DNA of 27,377 bases from CAZQDP01 sp964592375 (GCA_964592375.1 CAZQDP010000027.1:1-27377); one strand, 5' to 3'; shown: positions 16,905-24,463, counted from the first letter of the stretch. Numbers and translations are program-made. The notes: generated by a model from the letters alone, not told the origin.

Positions 16905-17730
16905 CTACATATATAAAAAAGAAGTTGATTGGTCAGTGTTGAACTACGGAATTAATATACCAATTGATTTGCAAAGTATTTTTTACAAAAGTATTAATTT
17001 TTATATGAACAAAGGTGAAAGTAAGAAAATCAAAATATTTATAGAAAATAATGAATGTATAGGAGTATTAACTAACATAAATTTTGATAAAACTAAATAT
17101 CCAATACACAAAGATCTGTTGCAAATACGATACACACCTAATAGTCCAATAGCTATAAAGCTGAGAGAAATATTTTTTAGTAGTTATGATTATCTGTTTG
17201 CAGAAAAGGAGAAGCTTGAAAATAAGCGTAAACAGATTAATTTGCCTAATGATTTGATTGAATATATTGCAATTTATTCAACATGTCACGATGACACTTT
17301 TGTATTTGAATGTGTTACAAATGAAGAACTAGTTTTGGCGAAAAAGGTTGTTAATGTATACGAAGAATTTCAACTTGAAAATATATTATATGCACAAGAT
17401 TTTACTTCTGCATTTATAGAAAAGGAAAAGATCGCTAAGATTAGAAAACTGGATAAAACAATAGGAGATAGCTTAAAGTTAATTTATAATTATAAGTGTC
17501 AAATATGTGGTGAATATATTGGAGAAAAATATAATGCTCAGGTTATTCATACTCATCACATAGAACCTTTTTCTAAATCTTTAAATAATAATCCTGAAAA
17601 TTTACTCATTGTATGTCCTAATCATCACGGAGTAATACATACTGCAAATCCAATATTCGAAAGAAAAAAGAAATTATTTTTATACCCAAATGGATATAAA
17701 GAAGGTCTAAAGCTAAATGCACATTTGTAA
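16891..17730 (+). CDS. HNH endonuclease
   Basis: The C-terminal 80 residues carry a zinc-type HNH domain: Cys203-x2-Cys206 (CQIC), His222-His223 (HTHHIEP), Asn237 (NNNPENL), Cys242-x2-His245 and His250. This beta-beta-alpha-metal fold cuts DNA with one divalent metal. Residues 1-190 are rich in Lys, Ile and Asn and form an unknown domain that could bind DNA or a partner. The arrangement of N-terminal recognition region plus C-terminal HNH is common in stand-alone restriction enzymes such as McrA-like proteins. ATG 16891 is the first possible start in frame (stop at 16879-16881). Codon use is strongly AT-biased compared with cca or purL, consistent with transfer. Confidence 0.8.
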   Translation: MSSDNYIYKKEVDWSVLNYGINIPIDLQSIFYKSINFYMNKGESKKIKIFIENNECIGVLTNINFDKTKYPIHKDLLQIRYTPNSPIAIKLREIFFSSYDYLFAEKEKLENKRKQINLPNDLIEYIAIYSTCHDDTFVFECVTNEELVLAKKVVNVYEEFQLENILYAQDFTSAFIEKEKIAKIRKLDKTIGDSLKLIYNYKCQICGEYIGEKYNAQVIHTHHIEPFSKSLNNNPENLLIVCPNHHGVIHTANPIFERKKKLFLYPNGYKEGLKLNAHL

Positions 17731-17744
17731 TGAAAAGGAAGGTT

Positions 17745-17860
17745 TTATATATTGTGGACAGCAAGGCAATTTGGATCCTCCATGACCATTTGGTAGAGGC
17801 TCTTTAATCGTTTTAAATGTAATGCATATCCAACAAAATCTTTCAAAGCGGCACCTATCA
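17745..17860 (-). pseudogene. fragment resembling the 3' end of cca
   Basis: On the minus strand this stretch reads LKRLKSLYQMVMEDPNCLAV, close to ILNALYQMVTDDPSLNQK near the C-terminus of the cca product at the island edge. At DNA level 17771-17805 matches the corresponding cca stretch (about 18664-18698) at roughly 30 of 35 bases, including 15 identical in a row. Both copies are in the same orientation. I infer a relic of another cca 3' end left by recombination. An unrelated protein sharing a short motif is the alternative. There is no intact gene here. Confidence 0.45.
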
Positions 17861-17862
17861 TC

Positions 17863-17897
17863 TTGACAAACATACTACAATGGATTATAATTGTAGT
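17863..17897 (+). promoter_or_regulatory. consensus promoter with palindromic operator for abiEi
   Basis: TTGACA (17863-17868), a 17-base spacer and TATAAT (17886-17891) form a perfect sigma-A promoter. Its -10 box lies within a perfect inverted repeat, ACTACAAT (17874-17881), eight bases, ATTGTAGT (17890-17897). AbiEi antitoxins are known to repress their own operon through inverted repeats at the promoter, and this palindrome is placed to block RNA polymerase. Confidence 0.75.
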
Positions 17898-17928
17898 GTA
17901 AACGTCAAATATGTGTGAGGTGAGATAT

Positions 17929-18522
17929 ATGTTTTTACCGGTTGAACTGCAACTTTTATTGGCTAATAATAACGGAATAATTACAAATATGCAAGCCGGA
18001 GAGGTGGGTATTTCCCGCGAACGCCTTCGTTTGCTTGTTAATGCGAGGGAATTGGAACGAGTATCTGGCGGGATATACATTTCCTCAGATACGTTACCGG
18101 ATAAAATGTATATTGAACAAAAGCGCAAACCGAAAATAGTCTATTCTCATGAAACTGCGCTGTTCTTACATGATCTCACAGATCGTGACCCTGTTTATTA
18201 TTCGATTACGGTGCCGCGGGGCTATAATAACTCGGCAGTTTCCGATAATGGATTTACTGTTTATACAGTCAAACGAGAATTATACGAAATGGGTGTCATT
18301 CAAAAGAAAACGATTTTCGGGAACTTTGTTAAAACCTACGATTTAGAACGAACAATATGCGATTGCATACGTAGTCGCAATCAAATGGATATTGCAGTGG
18401 TAACCGATGCCGTGAAACGTTACGCCAAACGGAGTGACAAAAACTTGAATGTGCTTATGCAAATGGCTGAAGTATTCAGAATTGCAAAACCACTTCGAAG
18501 TTATATGGAGGTGCTATTATGA
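17929..18522 (+). CDS. abiEi: AbiEi-family type IV antitoxin, orphan
   Basis: A 197-residue protein matching AbiEi antitoxins. The N-terminal winged-helix part includes GISRERLRLLVNARELERVSGG. The C-terminal part has the family features YSHETALFLHDLTDRDP, then TVPRGY and YDLERTICDCI. In complete systems AbiEi counteracts the nucleotidyltransferase AbiEii and represses the operon; AbiE was found as a phage abortive-infection system in Lactococcus. GAGGTGAG at 17917-17924 supports ATG 17929 over an in-frame ATG at 17911. Its stop overlaps the start of the remaining toxin fragment (ATGA at 18519-18522), the usual coupling. Because the toxin is broken, the protein can serve only as a repressor or as protection against a related toxin. 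Confidence 0.88.
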   Translation: MFLPVELQLLLANNNGIITNMQAGEVGISRERLRLLVNARELERVSGGIYISSDTLPDKMYIEQKRKPKIVYSHETALFLHDLTDRDPVYYSITVPRGYNNSAVSDNGFTVYTVKRELYEMGVIQKKTIFGNFVKTYDLERTICDCIRSRNQMDIAVVTDAVKRYAKRSDKNLNVLMQMAEVFRIAKPLRSYMEVLL

Positions 18523-18557
18523 AAACATCCACGCAGTTAAAAGCACTGGTGCGCTAA
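18519..18557 (+). pseudogene. abiEii: AbiEii toxin remnant, 12 codons
   Basis: The frame starts with ATG overlapping the antitoxin stop and reads MKTSTQLKALVR before TAA at 18555-18557. Intact AbiEii proteins begin with a very similar sequence followed by a helix and a nucleotidyltransferase domain, totalling roughly 250-300 residues. Everything after residue 12 is missing, and the cca stop codon lies 42 bases further on. The toxin was therefore deleted, presumably when the island edge joined the cca 3' flank. Confidence 0.75.
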
Positions 18558-18598
18558 CTATTTAATTTGAAAACTGATACATAACTTCCAAGAGAAGA

Positions 18599-19942
18599 TT
18601 ACCCCTCCCCCTTGGGACCAAGTTCTCCTGCTTTTCGAAGCAGGATTTCTTTTTGGTTTAAGGAAGGATCGTCCGTGACCATTTGGTAGAGGGCATTTAA
18701 AATTTCGCCCATCTGCTTTGAGGGGGCAATGCCGATAGCGGCAAGGTCGTCTCCGGTGATGGCGAGATGCTTTTTTTGGAGCAGTTCACCTTTTTGCAGC
18801 ATTTCCTCGAAGATTTGCTGGGCACGGATAGCGATTTCTAAATTTTTGTGGGCGGCCGCTGGGTTTTGCGCCAGGGCATCTGCCTTTTTGAGCAGGAGCA
18901 GGAGGGGGAATACGCTTGGGGTGCCTTTTGCATACGCTCTTCGCAGATTTTTTTCTCGGGGCAAAAACTCCTCGTCGTGCCGCAGAACAATTTCCGTAAC
19001 GGTGCGGATGGTTTTTTGATCAAACCGAAGGCGGCGCATAAAAGCTTCTGCCATTTGGGCGCTTACCTTGGGGTGGCCGTAGAAATGATCCACACCTTTT
19101 TGATCCGTTACGCGCATTTGGGGCTTTCCGATATCGTGCAATAGCGCAGAGAGGCGCAAGGGGAGGATATCGGGGCAATTTGCCACAGCTCGAATGGTAT
19201 GCTCGCCCACATTATAGAGATGATAGGGTGTATGCTGAGGGGTGGCAAAGCAGGCGGAAAGCTCCGGCGCAAAAACGGCAAAAAGGCCTAACTGCTCTAA
19301 GAGCAGCATGTTTTGTGGATGGGCAGAGCACAGGCATTTTTCAAGCTCTATGCGAATGCGCTCGGGGCTTACGTGGGATAGCAGATGTGCATTTTTTTGA
19401 ATGGAGCAAGCGACCTCTTCCAGCAGAGAAAACCCCAGCGTGCAGGAAAAGCGCACGCCTCTTAGCATGCGCAGGGCATCCTCACAAAAGCGCTTTTCGC
19501 TCTCGCCCACGCAGCGAATGACCCCCGCCGCAATATCCGCCATGCCGCCGAATGGGTCCACAAGGCCGCGGGTAGGGCTATATGCCATGGCGTTTACCGT
19601 AAAGTCCCGTCTTTCAAGGTCGCATTCCAGATCGCCCACAAATTGCACGCTATTTGGGCGGCGATGGTCAATATATTCTCCTTCGGTGCGATAGGTGGTA
19701 ACCTCGATGGCAAGGCCGGCCGCCATCACCGTAACGGTGCCATGTGCAATGCCCGTTGGGAGGGTTTTTTGAAAAAGACCCATCACCTGCTCCGGTTTGG
19801 CACTGGTTGCAATGTCCCAATCCTTGGGTTGTTTTTGCATGGCAATATCACGAACACTGCCGCCTACCACAAAAGCCTCAAAGCCGGCGGCCTCTAAGGT
19901 ACTCAGAACAAAATCCGCGGCCTTTGGTAATTCAATATGCAT
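18599..19942 (-). CDS. cca: CCA tRNA nucleotidyltransferase with HD domain
   Basis: Adds or repairs the 3'-CCA end of tRNAs. The 447-residue protein begins with the class II polymerase-beta-type head: GGSVRD (Gly27 to Asp32), the metal-binding DWD (Asp41 and Asp43) and RRDFTVNAM (111-119). An HD domain follows at about 265-345 (LLHDIGKP, His269-Asp270) and then a helical tail. It is the 3' gene of a two-gene minus-strand unit, 14 bases after the glycosyltransferase stop. Since the tRNA-Pro in this window encodes its CCA, repair may be part of the role. The 3' end borders the accessory island, 42 bases from the toxin remnant on the opposite strand. Confidence 0.95.
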   Translation of the reverse strand: MHIELPKAADFVLSTLEAAGFEAFVVGGSVRDIAMQKQPKDWDIATSAKPEQVMGLFQKTLPTGIAHGTVTVMAAGLAIEVTTYRTEGEYIDHRRPNSVQFVGDLECDLERRDFTVNAMAYSPTRGLVDPFGGMADIAAGVIRCVGESEKRFCEDALRMLRGVRFSCTLGFSLLEEVACSIQKNAHLLSHVSPERIRIELEKCLCSAHPQNMLLLEQLGLFAVFAPELSACFATPQHTPYHLYNVGEHTIRAVANCPDILPLRLSALLHDIGKPQMRVTDQKGVDHFYGHPKVSAQMAEAFMRRLRFDQKTIRTVTEIVLRHDEEFLPREKNLRRAYAKGTPSVFPLLLLLKKADALAQNPAAAHKNLEIAIRAQQIFEEMLQKGELLQKKHLAITGDDLAAIGIAPSKQMGEILNALYQMVTDDPSLNQKEILLRKAGELGPKGEG

Positions 19943-19956
19943 ACAATTCTCTATCC

Positions 19957-21069
19957 TTATCCCTTCTTATCCTGCGCAGGGCCAACGATAAAATCGCCCA
20001 AATCCTTTGCGGCATAGGGCTTGCAGATACGCTGAGCACAGCGGTGCATTTCCTCTAGGCGCGATGGGTGCAGAGAAATGAAGTTAATTGCTTTTTGAAT
20101 GGAAAAAGTGCGGCTGAGCTTGATGCCGGCGCCGCAAGCCGTTAAAAATTCCACATTGCGATCTTCCTGACCCGGGATGGGGTCAATAAACATCATGGGA
20201 AGCCGTTTTGCGAGCGCTTCGGATACGGTCAGACCGCCCGGCTTGGTGACCAAAAGGGAAGCCGCATCCATATACAGATCCACATTGTCTACAAAACCAT
20301 ATACATACACCTTTTTTTCAAAAGAGGCTTTTTCAATGAGTGCCTTCACCCGTGCATTTCTACCGCAAATCACGGCGATATTGCAGTCGAATCCGCTTTT
20401 GTCTACCTCTGATAAGGTGCGCGCCATATCCCCATATCCCATGCTACCCATCATAATGAGTACAAGGGGTTTATCGTCCATGCCAAGCTTTTTTTTGGCG
20501 GCCGATTTATCGATGCCGCCGGCGAATTTCAAATCGATGGGAATGCCAAAGTCATGCATCTTCGCAATATCCACTCCCTTTGCCGCAAGGTCGGTGTTTA
20601 AAAGAGAATGGGCGGTGATATAGTAATTCAGACGGGTAAATTCCCAGTGGGGATGAATGGTAAAATCCGTTACAATGCCAATACTTGTAATATCAATATG
20701 CTTTTTTTGCTTTAAATACGTTAAAATTTGCCCGCCGAAAATATGGGTTGTGACAACAGTATCAATTCCATTGTCGCAAATATGCTTTTTAATTTTAAAC
20801 GCCAAGGCTTGATTGAATTTGTTCATGGCCTCCATGAATATAATTTGCCCTTCCTCGCCTTTGGTATACACCTTTGCATATAAGCTTGGTACCTTTGATA
20901 TAGAAAAATCGTATAATTCGGAAATGAGTTTGCTCAGTGCCGGATGGATATGATGGTATACATCGATAATATCCACCGATACCCCGATGGACTGAAGATA
21001 ATCACTCAGCGCCTGTGCGCATTTATTATGCCCATTGCCGGTGGAGATGGTGAGTATTAGTACTTTCAT
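19957..21069 (-). CDS. MGDG-synthase/UgtP-like glycolipid glycosyltransferase
   Basis: Probably transfers a sugar from a UDP donor to diacylglycerol, making the glycolipid anchor of lipoteichoic acid or a related membrane lipid. The 370-residue protein has a MGDG-synthase N-terminal domain with the GxGH signature Gly11-Asn-Gly-His14 and TDFTIHPHW (134-142). Its GT28-type C-terminal domain has KPGG (276-279) in LLVTKPGGLTVSEALA followed by PIPGQEDRN, the UDP-binding region. No signal peptide is seen, consistent with a peripheral membrane enzyme. GGAGG precedes the ATG by about ten bases. It heads a transcript with cca. The acceptor, and whether one or several sugars are added, cannot be read from the sequence. 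Confidence 0.85.
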   Translation of the reverse strand: MKVLILTISTGNGHNKCAQALSDYLQSIGVSVDIIDVYHHIHPALSKLISELYDFSISKVPSLYAKVYTKGEEGQIIFMEAMNKFNQALAFKIKKHICDNGIDTVVTTHIFGGQILTYLKQKKHIDITSIGIVTDFTIHPHWEFTRLNYYITAHSLLNTDLAAKGVDIAKMHDFGIPIDLKFAGGIDKSAAKKKLGMDDKPLVLIMMGSMGYGDMARTLSEVDKSGFDCNIAVICGRNARVKALIEKASFEKKVYVYGFVDNVDLYMDAASLLVTKPGGLTVSEALAKRLPMMFIDPIPGQEDRNVEFLTACGAGIKLSRTFSIQKAINFISLHPSRLEEMHRCAQRICKPYAAKDLGDFIVGPAQDKKG

Positions 21070-21121
21070 GTAGGGTCATCCTCCTTTTTTGCAAGGTATT
21101 TTTTATTTTTTGTATAGACAT

Positions 21122-21150
21122 ATTGTACACCAAATTTCCAAAAAAAGCAA
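21122..21150 (-). promoter_or_regulatory. promoter of the glycosyltransferase-cca unit
   Basis: Read on the minus strand: TTGCTT (21150-21145), a 17-base spacer and TACAAT (21127-21122). The start codon at 21069 is about 40 bases downstream of the predicted transcript start. Confidence 0.55.
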
Positions 21151-21172
21151 GAGCAATAGGCTTTGGCAAGCC

Positions 21173-21207
21173 AAAAAGAGGCTGCCCGCCAAAGGAGCGG
21201 ACAGCCT
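21173..21207 (-). terminator. rho-independent terminator of the UroD-like/mutarotase operon
   Basis: On the minus strand AGGCTGTCCGC (21207-21197) pairs with GCGGGCAGCCT (21189-21179), with one G-U pair and a seven-base loop. C and five Ts follow. It lies 25 bases after the mutarotase stop codon. Confidence 0.85.
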
Positions 21208-21232
21208 GAGCATCAAAAGAAAAATGAAAGGA

Positions 21233-21556
21233 TTAGTCTAAATGAAAGCATTCCTCCATATTGGACCACCATTCACCCTGGGCGGCCTCTTCAATGGGTT
21301 GCTGGCAGGGCATGCAATGGCTCCACCAATCCTGCGTGATGGGATCCGCCGCCATTTTTGCCATATCCCCATCAAAATCTTCTCCGATGTACTCAAAATA
21401 GGCAAACAAAAAGCCCGCTTTGATGAAAATGGAATAGTTTCGGATATTGCATGCGGTAATCATTCCCAGCACCTCTGGCCAAACGGCGGCGTGCAGTGCT
21501 TTGTATTCCTCAATTTTTTGGGGGTTTACTTTGATAATCTGGCCATATCGTTTCAC
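21233..21556 (-). CDS. L-rhamnose mutarotase family protein
   Basis: A 107-residue dimeric ferredoxin-like protein of the RhaM type, which interconverts the alpha and beta anomers of L-rhamnose or a related deoxy sugar. Visible family features are Tyr18 and His22 (EEYKALHAAVWPEV), the central IFIKAGFLFAYFEY strand pair and the Trp pair in DWWSHCMPC. The length is as in Escherichia coli RhaM (104 residues). It is the second gene of an operon, 25 bases after the UroD-family gene, and is followed by a terminator. No other rhamnose gene is in the window, so the actual sugar is uncertain. Confidence 0.88.
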   Translation of the reverse strand: MKRYGQIIKVNPQKIEEYKALHAAVWPEVLGMITACNIRNYSIFIKAGFLFAYFEYIGEDFDGDMAKMAADPITQDWWSHCMPCQQPIEEAAQGEWWSNMEECFHLD

Positions 21557-21581
21557 GCGCTTCCCTCATTTCTTTGATTAC

Positions 21582-22823
21582 TTATTTATAAAAATCCTCT
21601 ACTGCCTGAAACATGGCAATAATATTTTGGGCCGGCACATCCGGCAGTATATTATGAATGGGGTTAAATACATAGCCGCCTCCCGGTGCAAAAACCTCAA
21701 GCCGCCTTTTTACATCCTCCGCCACTTGCTGTGGCGTACCACGATTGAGAAGCTCTCTTGTATTGCTGCCGCCGCCCCAGAACGTAATGTCTTTCCCAAA
21801 TTCTTTTTTGAGCTTTTCGGGTTCCATGTCTTTGCAATTGGTCTGCACAGGATTAATGATATCATACCCTGCCTCAATCAAATCAGGCATGAGCTTATAC
21901 AAAGAGCCGCAGGAATGCAAAAAGGTGTGCATCTTGCTGTGTTTCTTCACATAATCACAAAGCTGAAAATGCCGTGGCTTAAAAAACTTGCGGTACAGCT
22001 CGGGCGACATAAAGGGGCCGGAATCCATGCCCAAATCATCTCCAAATCGGAGAATATCCACCACATCGCCCACGCTTTCGCATACCTTCTCAAGGGTTTT
22101 TAAGTGGCAGTCAAGCAGTGCATCCAGAAGCCTTTCCACATTGTCTTCTTCCAAATAGAGATCCATGAGGAAATTGTCAATCCCTCGCAAAAAGGTGCCC
22201 CATTCAAAAAGGTTGCAACCGCAGACAATCATCAGCGCGCGGTCGCTATTTTGGCGAAGTGCAAGGGCTTTTTTTCGCAGGTCCTCCCAAAAATGCGCTT
22301 CGCCTGCATGATCCCATGGGCTATGTACCAATGCAGACCAGATGACCTTTTCCATGGCCTTCGGCAAATCCTTTAAGCTATCGGGGTATGCCTCCCGATA
22401 TGGGAATATGGTTTGGTCAAAAAAAGTGGCGCCCTGGGGCATGTGCCCTACAATATCACCGCTTTTATCGTATGCTTTTATTCCGTTCGGTTCCATTTTC
22501 ATTTGAAAACCTGCCGGATATTTGGCAGGGCTGCCATCGGAGAGCACTATATCCTGCCAATCGGAGTCTTCCGTATTAAAGGTGCGCCCGATGTCCAAAA
22601 CATCCACGCCAAATCGATCGAGCACTTCTAATTCCGGCTGTGCAAGCTGCTGGACCACATCATATACTTTTGTCTTCGAATTTGTAAGTTGCAGACTGCT
22701 AGTAAGCCTGCCATATGCAATGGCAGAAATACCTGAACTTGGGGTTGCGCCAAGGTCAATGGGGACCCTGTCCGGCTCTTTATGGGCAATAGAGGAAAGT
22801 ACCCTTTCTCTTGAGGTCATCAT
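21582..22823 (-). CDS. uroporphyrinogen-decarboxylase-family protein, not HemE
   Basis: A 413-residue TIM-barrel protein of the UroD/MtaA superfamily, starting TSRERVLSSIAHKEPDRVPID. It is longer than HemE (about 340-350). It has FLHSCGSLYKLMPDLIEAGYDIINPVQ, the part where related cobamide methyltransferases bind zinc, and an APGGGYVFNPIHNI end. Members of this branch are common in anaerobes beside sugar-use genes and have no assigned reaction that I know of; decarboxylation in haem synthesis is unlikely. AAGGAG at 22834-22829 places the start at ATG 22823 or 22820; a GTG at 22829 overlaps the ribosome binding site. A perfect promoter precedes it, and a rhamnose-mutarotase-type gene follows in the operon. 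Confidence 0.8.
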   Translation of the reverse strand: MMTSRERVLSSIAHKEPDRVPIDLGATPSSGISAIAYGRLTSSLQLTNSKTKVYDVVQQLAQPELEVLDRFGVDVLDIGRTFNTEDSDWQDIVLSDGSPAKYPAGFQMKMEPNGIKAYDKSGDIVGHMPQGATFFDQTIFPYREAYPDSLKDLPKAMEKVIWSALVHSPWDHAGEAHFWEDLRKKALALRQNSDRALMIVCGCNLFEWGTFLRGIDNFLMDLYLEEDNVERLLDALLDCHLKTLEKVCESVGDVVDILRFGDDLGMDSGPFMSPELYRKFFKPRHFQLCDYVKKHSKMHTFLHSCGSLYKLMPDLIEAGYDIINPVQTNCKDMEPEKLKKEFGKDITFWGGGSNTRELLNRGTPQQVAEDVKRRLEVFAPGGGYVFNPIHNILPDVPAQNIIAMFQAVEDFYK

Positions 22824-22856
22824 ACGCACTCCTTGAAAATCAAATTACTGATAAAA

Positions 22857-22885
22857 ATTATACCGCATTTATGAAAAGTTGTCAA
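22857..22885 (-). promoter_or_regulatory. perfect sigma-A promoter of the UroD-like operon
   Basis: On the minus strand TTGACA (22885-22880), a 17-base spacer and TATAAT (22862-22857). All twelve hexamer positions match consensus. Such a strong core promoter in front of a sugar-use operon suggests control by a repressor or by catabolite repression, but no obvious operator palindrome was seen next to it. Confidence 0.85.
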
Positions 22886-22956
22886 TTATTTCGCACATAT
22901 TTTTACTGCAAGATTTTTGCTAAAAAAGCAGGACTTTTTGCAAGGAGTGAGGCCGA

Positions 22957-24381
22957 CTAAATAAACGGTGCGGCAATAGAGGTAATGCCTTTTTTATTGT
23001 TGCCAAGCACTCTTTTAAGCACGCCCACCGCTGTTTCAAATTCCGCTTCGCTTGCCATGGCATAGCAGAGCCGAAGGTGCCTATCATGCCCCGAAAGAGG
23101 CGAGGTATAATAGAGCTCGCCGGGAGCGGTGAGTACATTGTGCCTTGCAGCTTGGTGGTACAGGCTACTGCCTGTAATATGCGCCGGAAGCGAAAGCCAA
23201 AAGTTCAGTCCGCCCGTTGGCACCGCAAACTGCACATCAAAAGCCGCAAGGGACTTTAGCATATCGGCGCTTTGGCGAAGCCGCTTTTGATAAAACGCCG
23301 TAACACTTTGCACATGCCCCGGCATATGTCCACGGCTTAAATAGAGCTCCAATGCTCGCTGGAAAAGGCCGGGAGAGGAAATATCGGAGGTGTGCTTTGC
23401 GGCCGCTATCTTGGCACACAGACCAGAAGGCGCGGCAATGCAAGCAATGCGAAGACCCGGCATGAGTATTTTAGAAAAGCTCTTGATATAAATGACGCGA
23501 TCATCGCTGTCCATTTGCTTGAGGGACAAGGGCCTGCCTCCAAAGTCAATATCCGACATTTCATCGTCCTCAATAATATAAAACCCAAATTGCTTTGAAA
23601 GCGTGAGCAGCAGCTGCATTTTTTGCTTGCTGTAACATATGGTGGTGGGAGTTTGAAAGCGAGGGGTGACATAAACAAGCGCAGGGCGATAGAGCGCGGC
23701 CATTTTTTTAAGCTGCTCCATATCCATGCCATCCTTTTCCATATGAATACCAACCATTTGCAGTCCAAGTCTGCTAAAAACAGATTTTGCGCCTGTGTAC
23801 CCGGGATTTTCTACAAATATGGTGCTCTCCTCACCTGCATAGGCCATGGCAATGGTATCAATTCCCTGCTGTGCGCCCGAGACCACGATGATATCCTCTG
23901 CGCTAGCCAAAATGCCATGCCCCGAAAGAGTGCCACTGAGCTGCTGGCGCAAGGGATAATACCCCCTGCTCTCTTGATAGGCAAAGGCCTGCGCGCCGCC
24001 GGTTTGCAAAATTTCCGTGAATATTCCGCCAAATTCCTTCATGGGATAGATGGATAAGTCAGGGGAGGTGGAGGCAAGATTAATGGTATCGGGAGTAATT
24101 TCATAGGGCAGAATGGTATTCGCTTTTTCTGATTTCTCCCGAACGAATACGCCGCTACCCTTCACGGATACAACGTGCCCCCGCCGGCTAAGCTCATCAT
24201 ATGCATGGAGCACGGTAGACATGCTCACATCAAGTTGGCGAGTCAGCTTGCGCACAGATGGTAGCTTTTCGCCCCCTACCAAATGGCCTGACCGAATATA
24301 TTCCTCGATTTGACCGGCTATTTGAAGATACGCAGGCAGCGTTGTACTCGAAGATAACTGTATCGGAACACTTTTTTGCAT
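22957..24381 (-). CDS. pdxR: PdxR-type MocR regulator (GntR HTH fused to aminotransferase fold)
   Basis: Transcriptional regulator of vitamin B6 synthesis. The N-terminal GntR winged helix (about residues 15-80) contains EKLPSVRKLTRQLDVSMSTV and the wing GSGVFVRE. It is followed by a fold-type I aminotransferase domain that senses PLP. The Schiff-base lysine is in YIKSFSKILMPGLRI, and ENPGYTGAK is another domain landmark. IEDDEMSD replaces the more usual EDDYDSE, so a commonly conserved Tyr is Glu here. GGAGG five bases upstream sets the start at 24381; the frame also opens at 24393. It is divergent from pdxST with a palindromic operator between, the classic arrangement, and probably controls pdxST and itself. 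The 474-residue length is normal. Confidence 0.92.
   Translation of the reverse strand: MQKSVPIQLSSSTTLPAYLQIAGQIEEYIRSGHLVGGEKLPSVRKLTRQLDVSMSTVLHAYDELSRRGHVVSVKGSGVFVREKSEKANTILPYEITPDTINLASTSPDLSIYPMKEFGGIFTEILQTGGAQAFAYQESRGYYPLRQQLSGTLSGHGILASAEDIIVVSGAQQGIDTIAMAYAGEESTIFVENPGYTGAKSVFSRLGLQMVGIHMEKDGMDMEQLKKMAALYRPALVYVTPRFQTPTTICYSKQKMQLLLTLSKQFGFYIIEDDEMSDIDFGGRPLSLKQMDSDDRVIYIKSFSKILMPGLRIACIAAPSGLCAKIAAAKHTSDISSPGLFQRALELYLSRGHMPGHVQSVTAFYQKRLRQSADMLKSLAAFDVQFAVPTGGLNFWLSLPAHITGSSLYHQAARHNVLTAPGELYYTSPLSGHDRHLRLCYAMASEAEFETAVGVLKRVLGNNKKGITSIAAPFI
24356..24366 (+). promoter_or_regulatory. possible second PdxR half-site inside pdxR
   Basis: AACTGTATCGG is an exact copy of the left part of the palindrome at 24446-24463, 90 bases away in the same orientation. 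It lies in the first codons of pdxR. Confidence 0.4.
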
Positions 24382-24397
24382 AATTTCCTCCAATCTA

Positions 24398-24426
24398 TTG
24401 ACACATGCAGATTATTAGTATAAAAT
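24398..24426 (+). promoter_or_regulatory. promoter of pdxST
   Basis: TTGACA at 24398-24403, a 17-base spacer and TAAAAT at 24421-24426. The transcript would begin near 24433, leaving a leader of about 110 bases that contains the palindrome at 24446-24463. Confidence 0.7.
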
Positions 24427-24445
24427 CATATCAAGATAAGCCTAT

Positions 24446-24463
24446 AACTGTATCGGTACAGTT
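24446..24463. promoter_or_regulatory. palindromic operator, probable PdxR site
   Basis: AACTGTA-TCGG-TACAGTT, a perfect 7+7 inverted repeat in the pdxR-pdxS intergenic region. It lies about 13-30 bases after the predicted pdxST transcript start. MocR regulators bind repeated sites in such divergent regions. The exact bases of this site have not been matched to a published PdxR operator here. Confidence 0.65.

Noticed and set aside
11470..17730. Classical restriction-modification system
   Set aside because: No methyltransferase motifs (such as DPPY, NPPY or PCQ) were seen on either strand in the island, and no specificity or helicase subunit.
17745..18128. 127-codon minus-strand frame across the abiEi start
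   Set aside because: Most of it is antisense to the abiEi promoter and N-terminus. Only its last 40 codons look like real, decayed coding sequence and are reported as a cca-like fragment.
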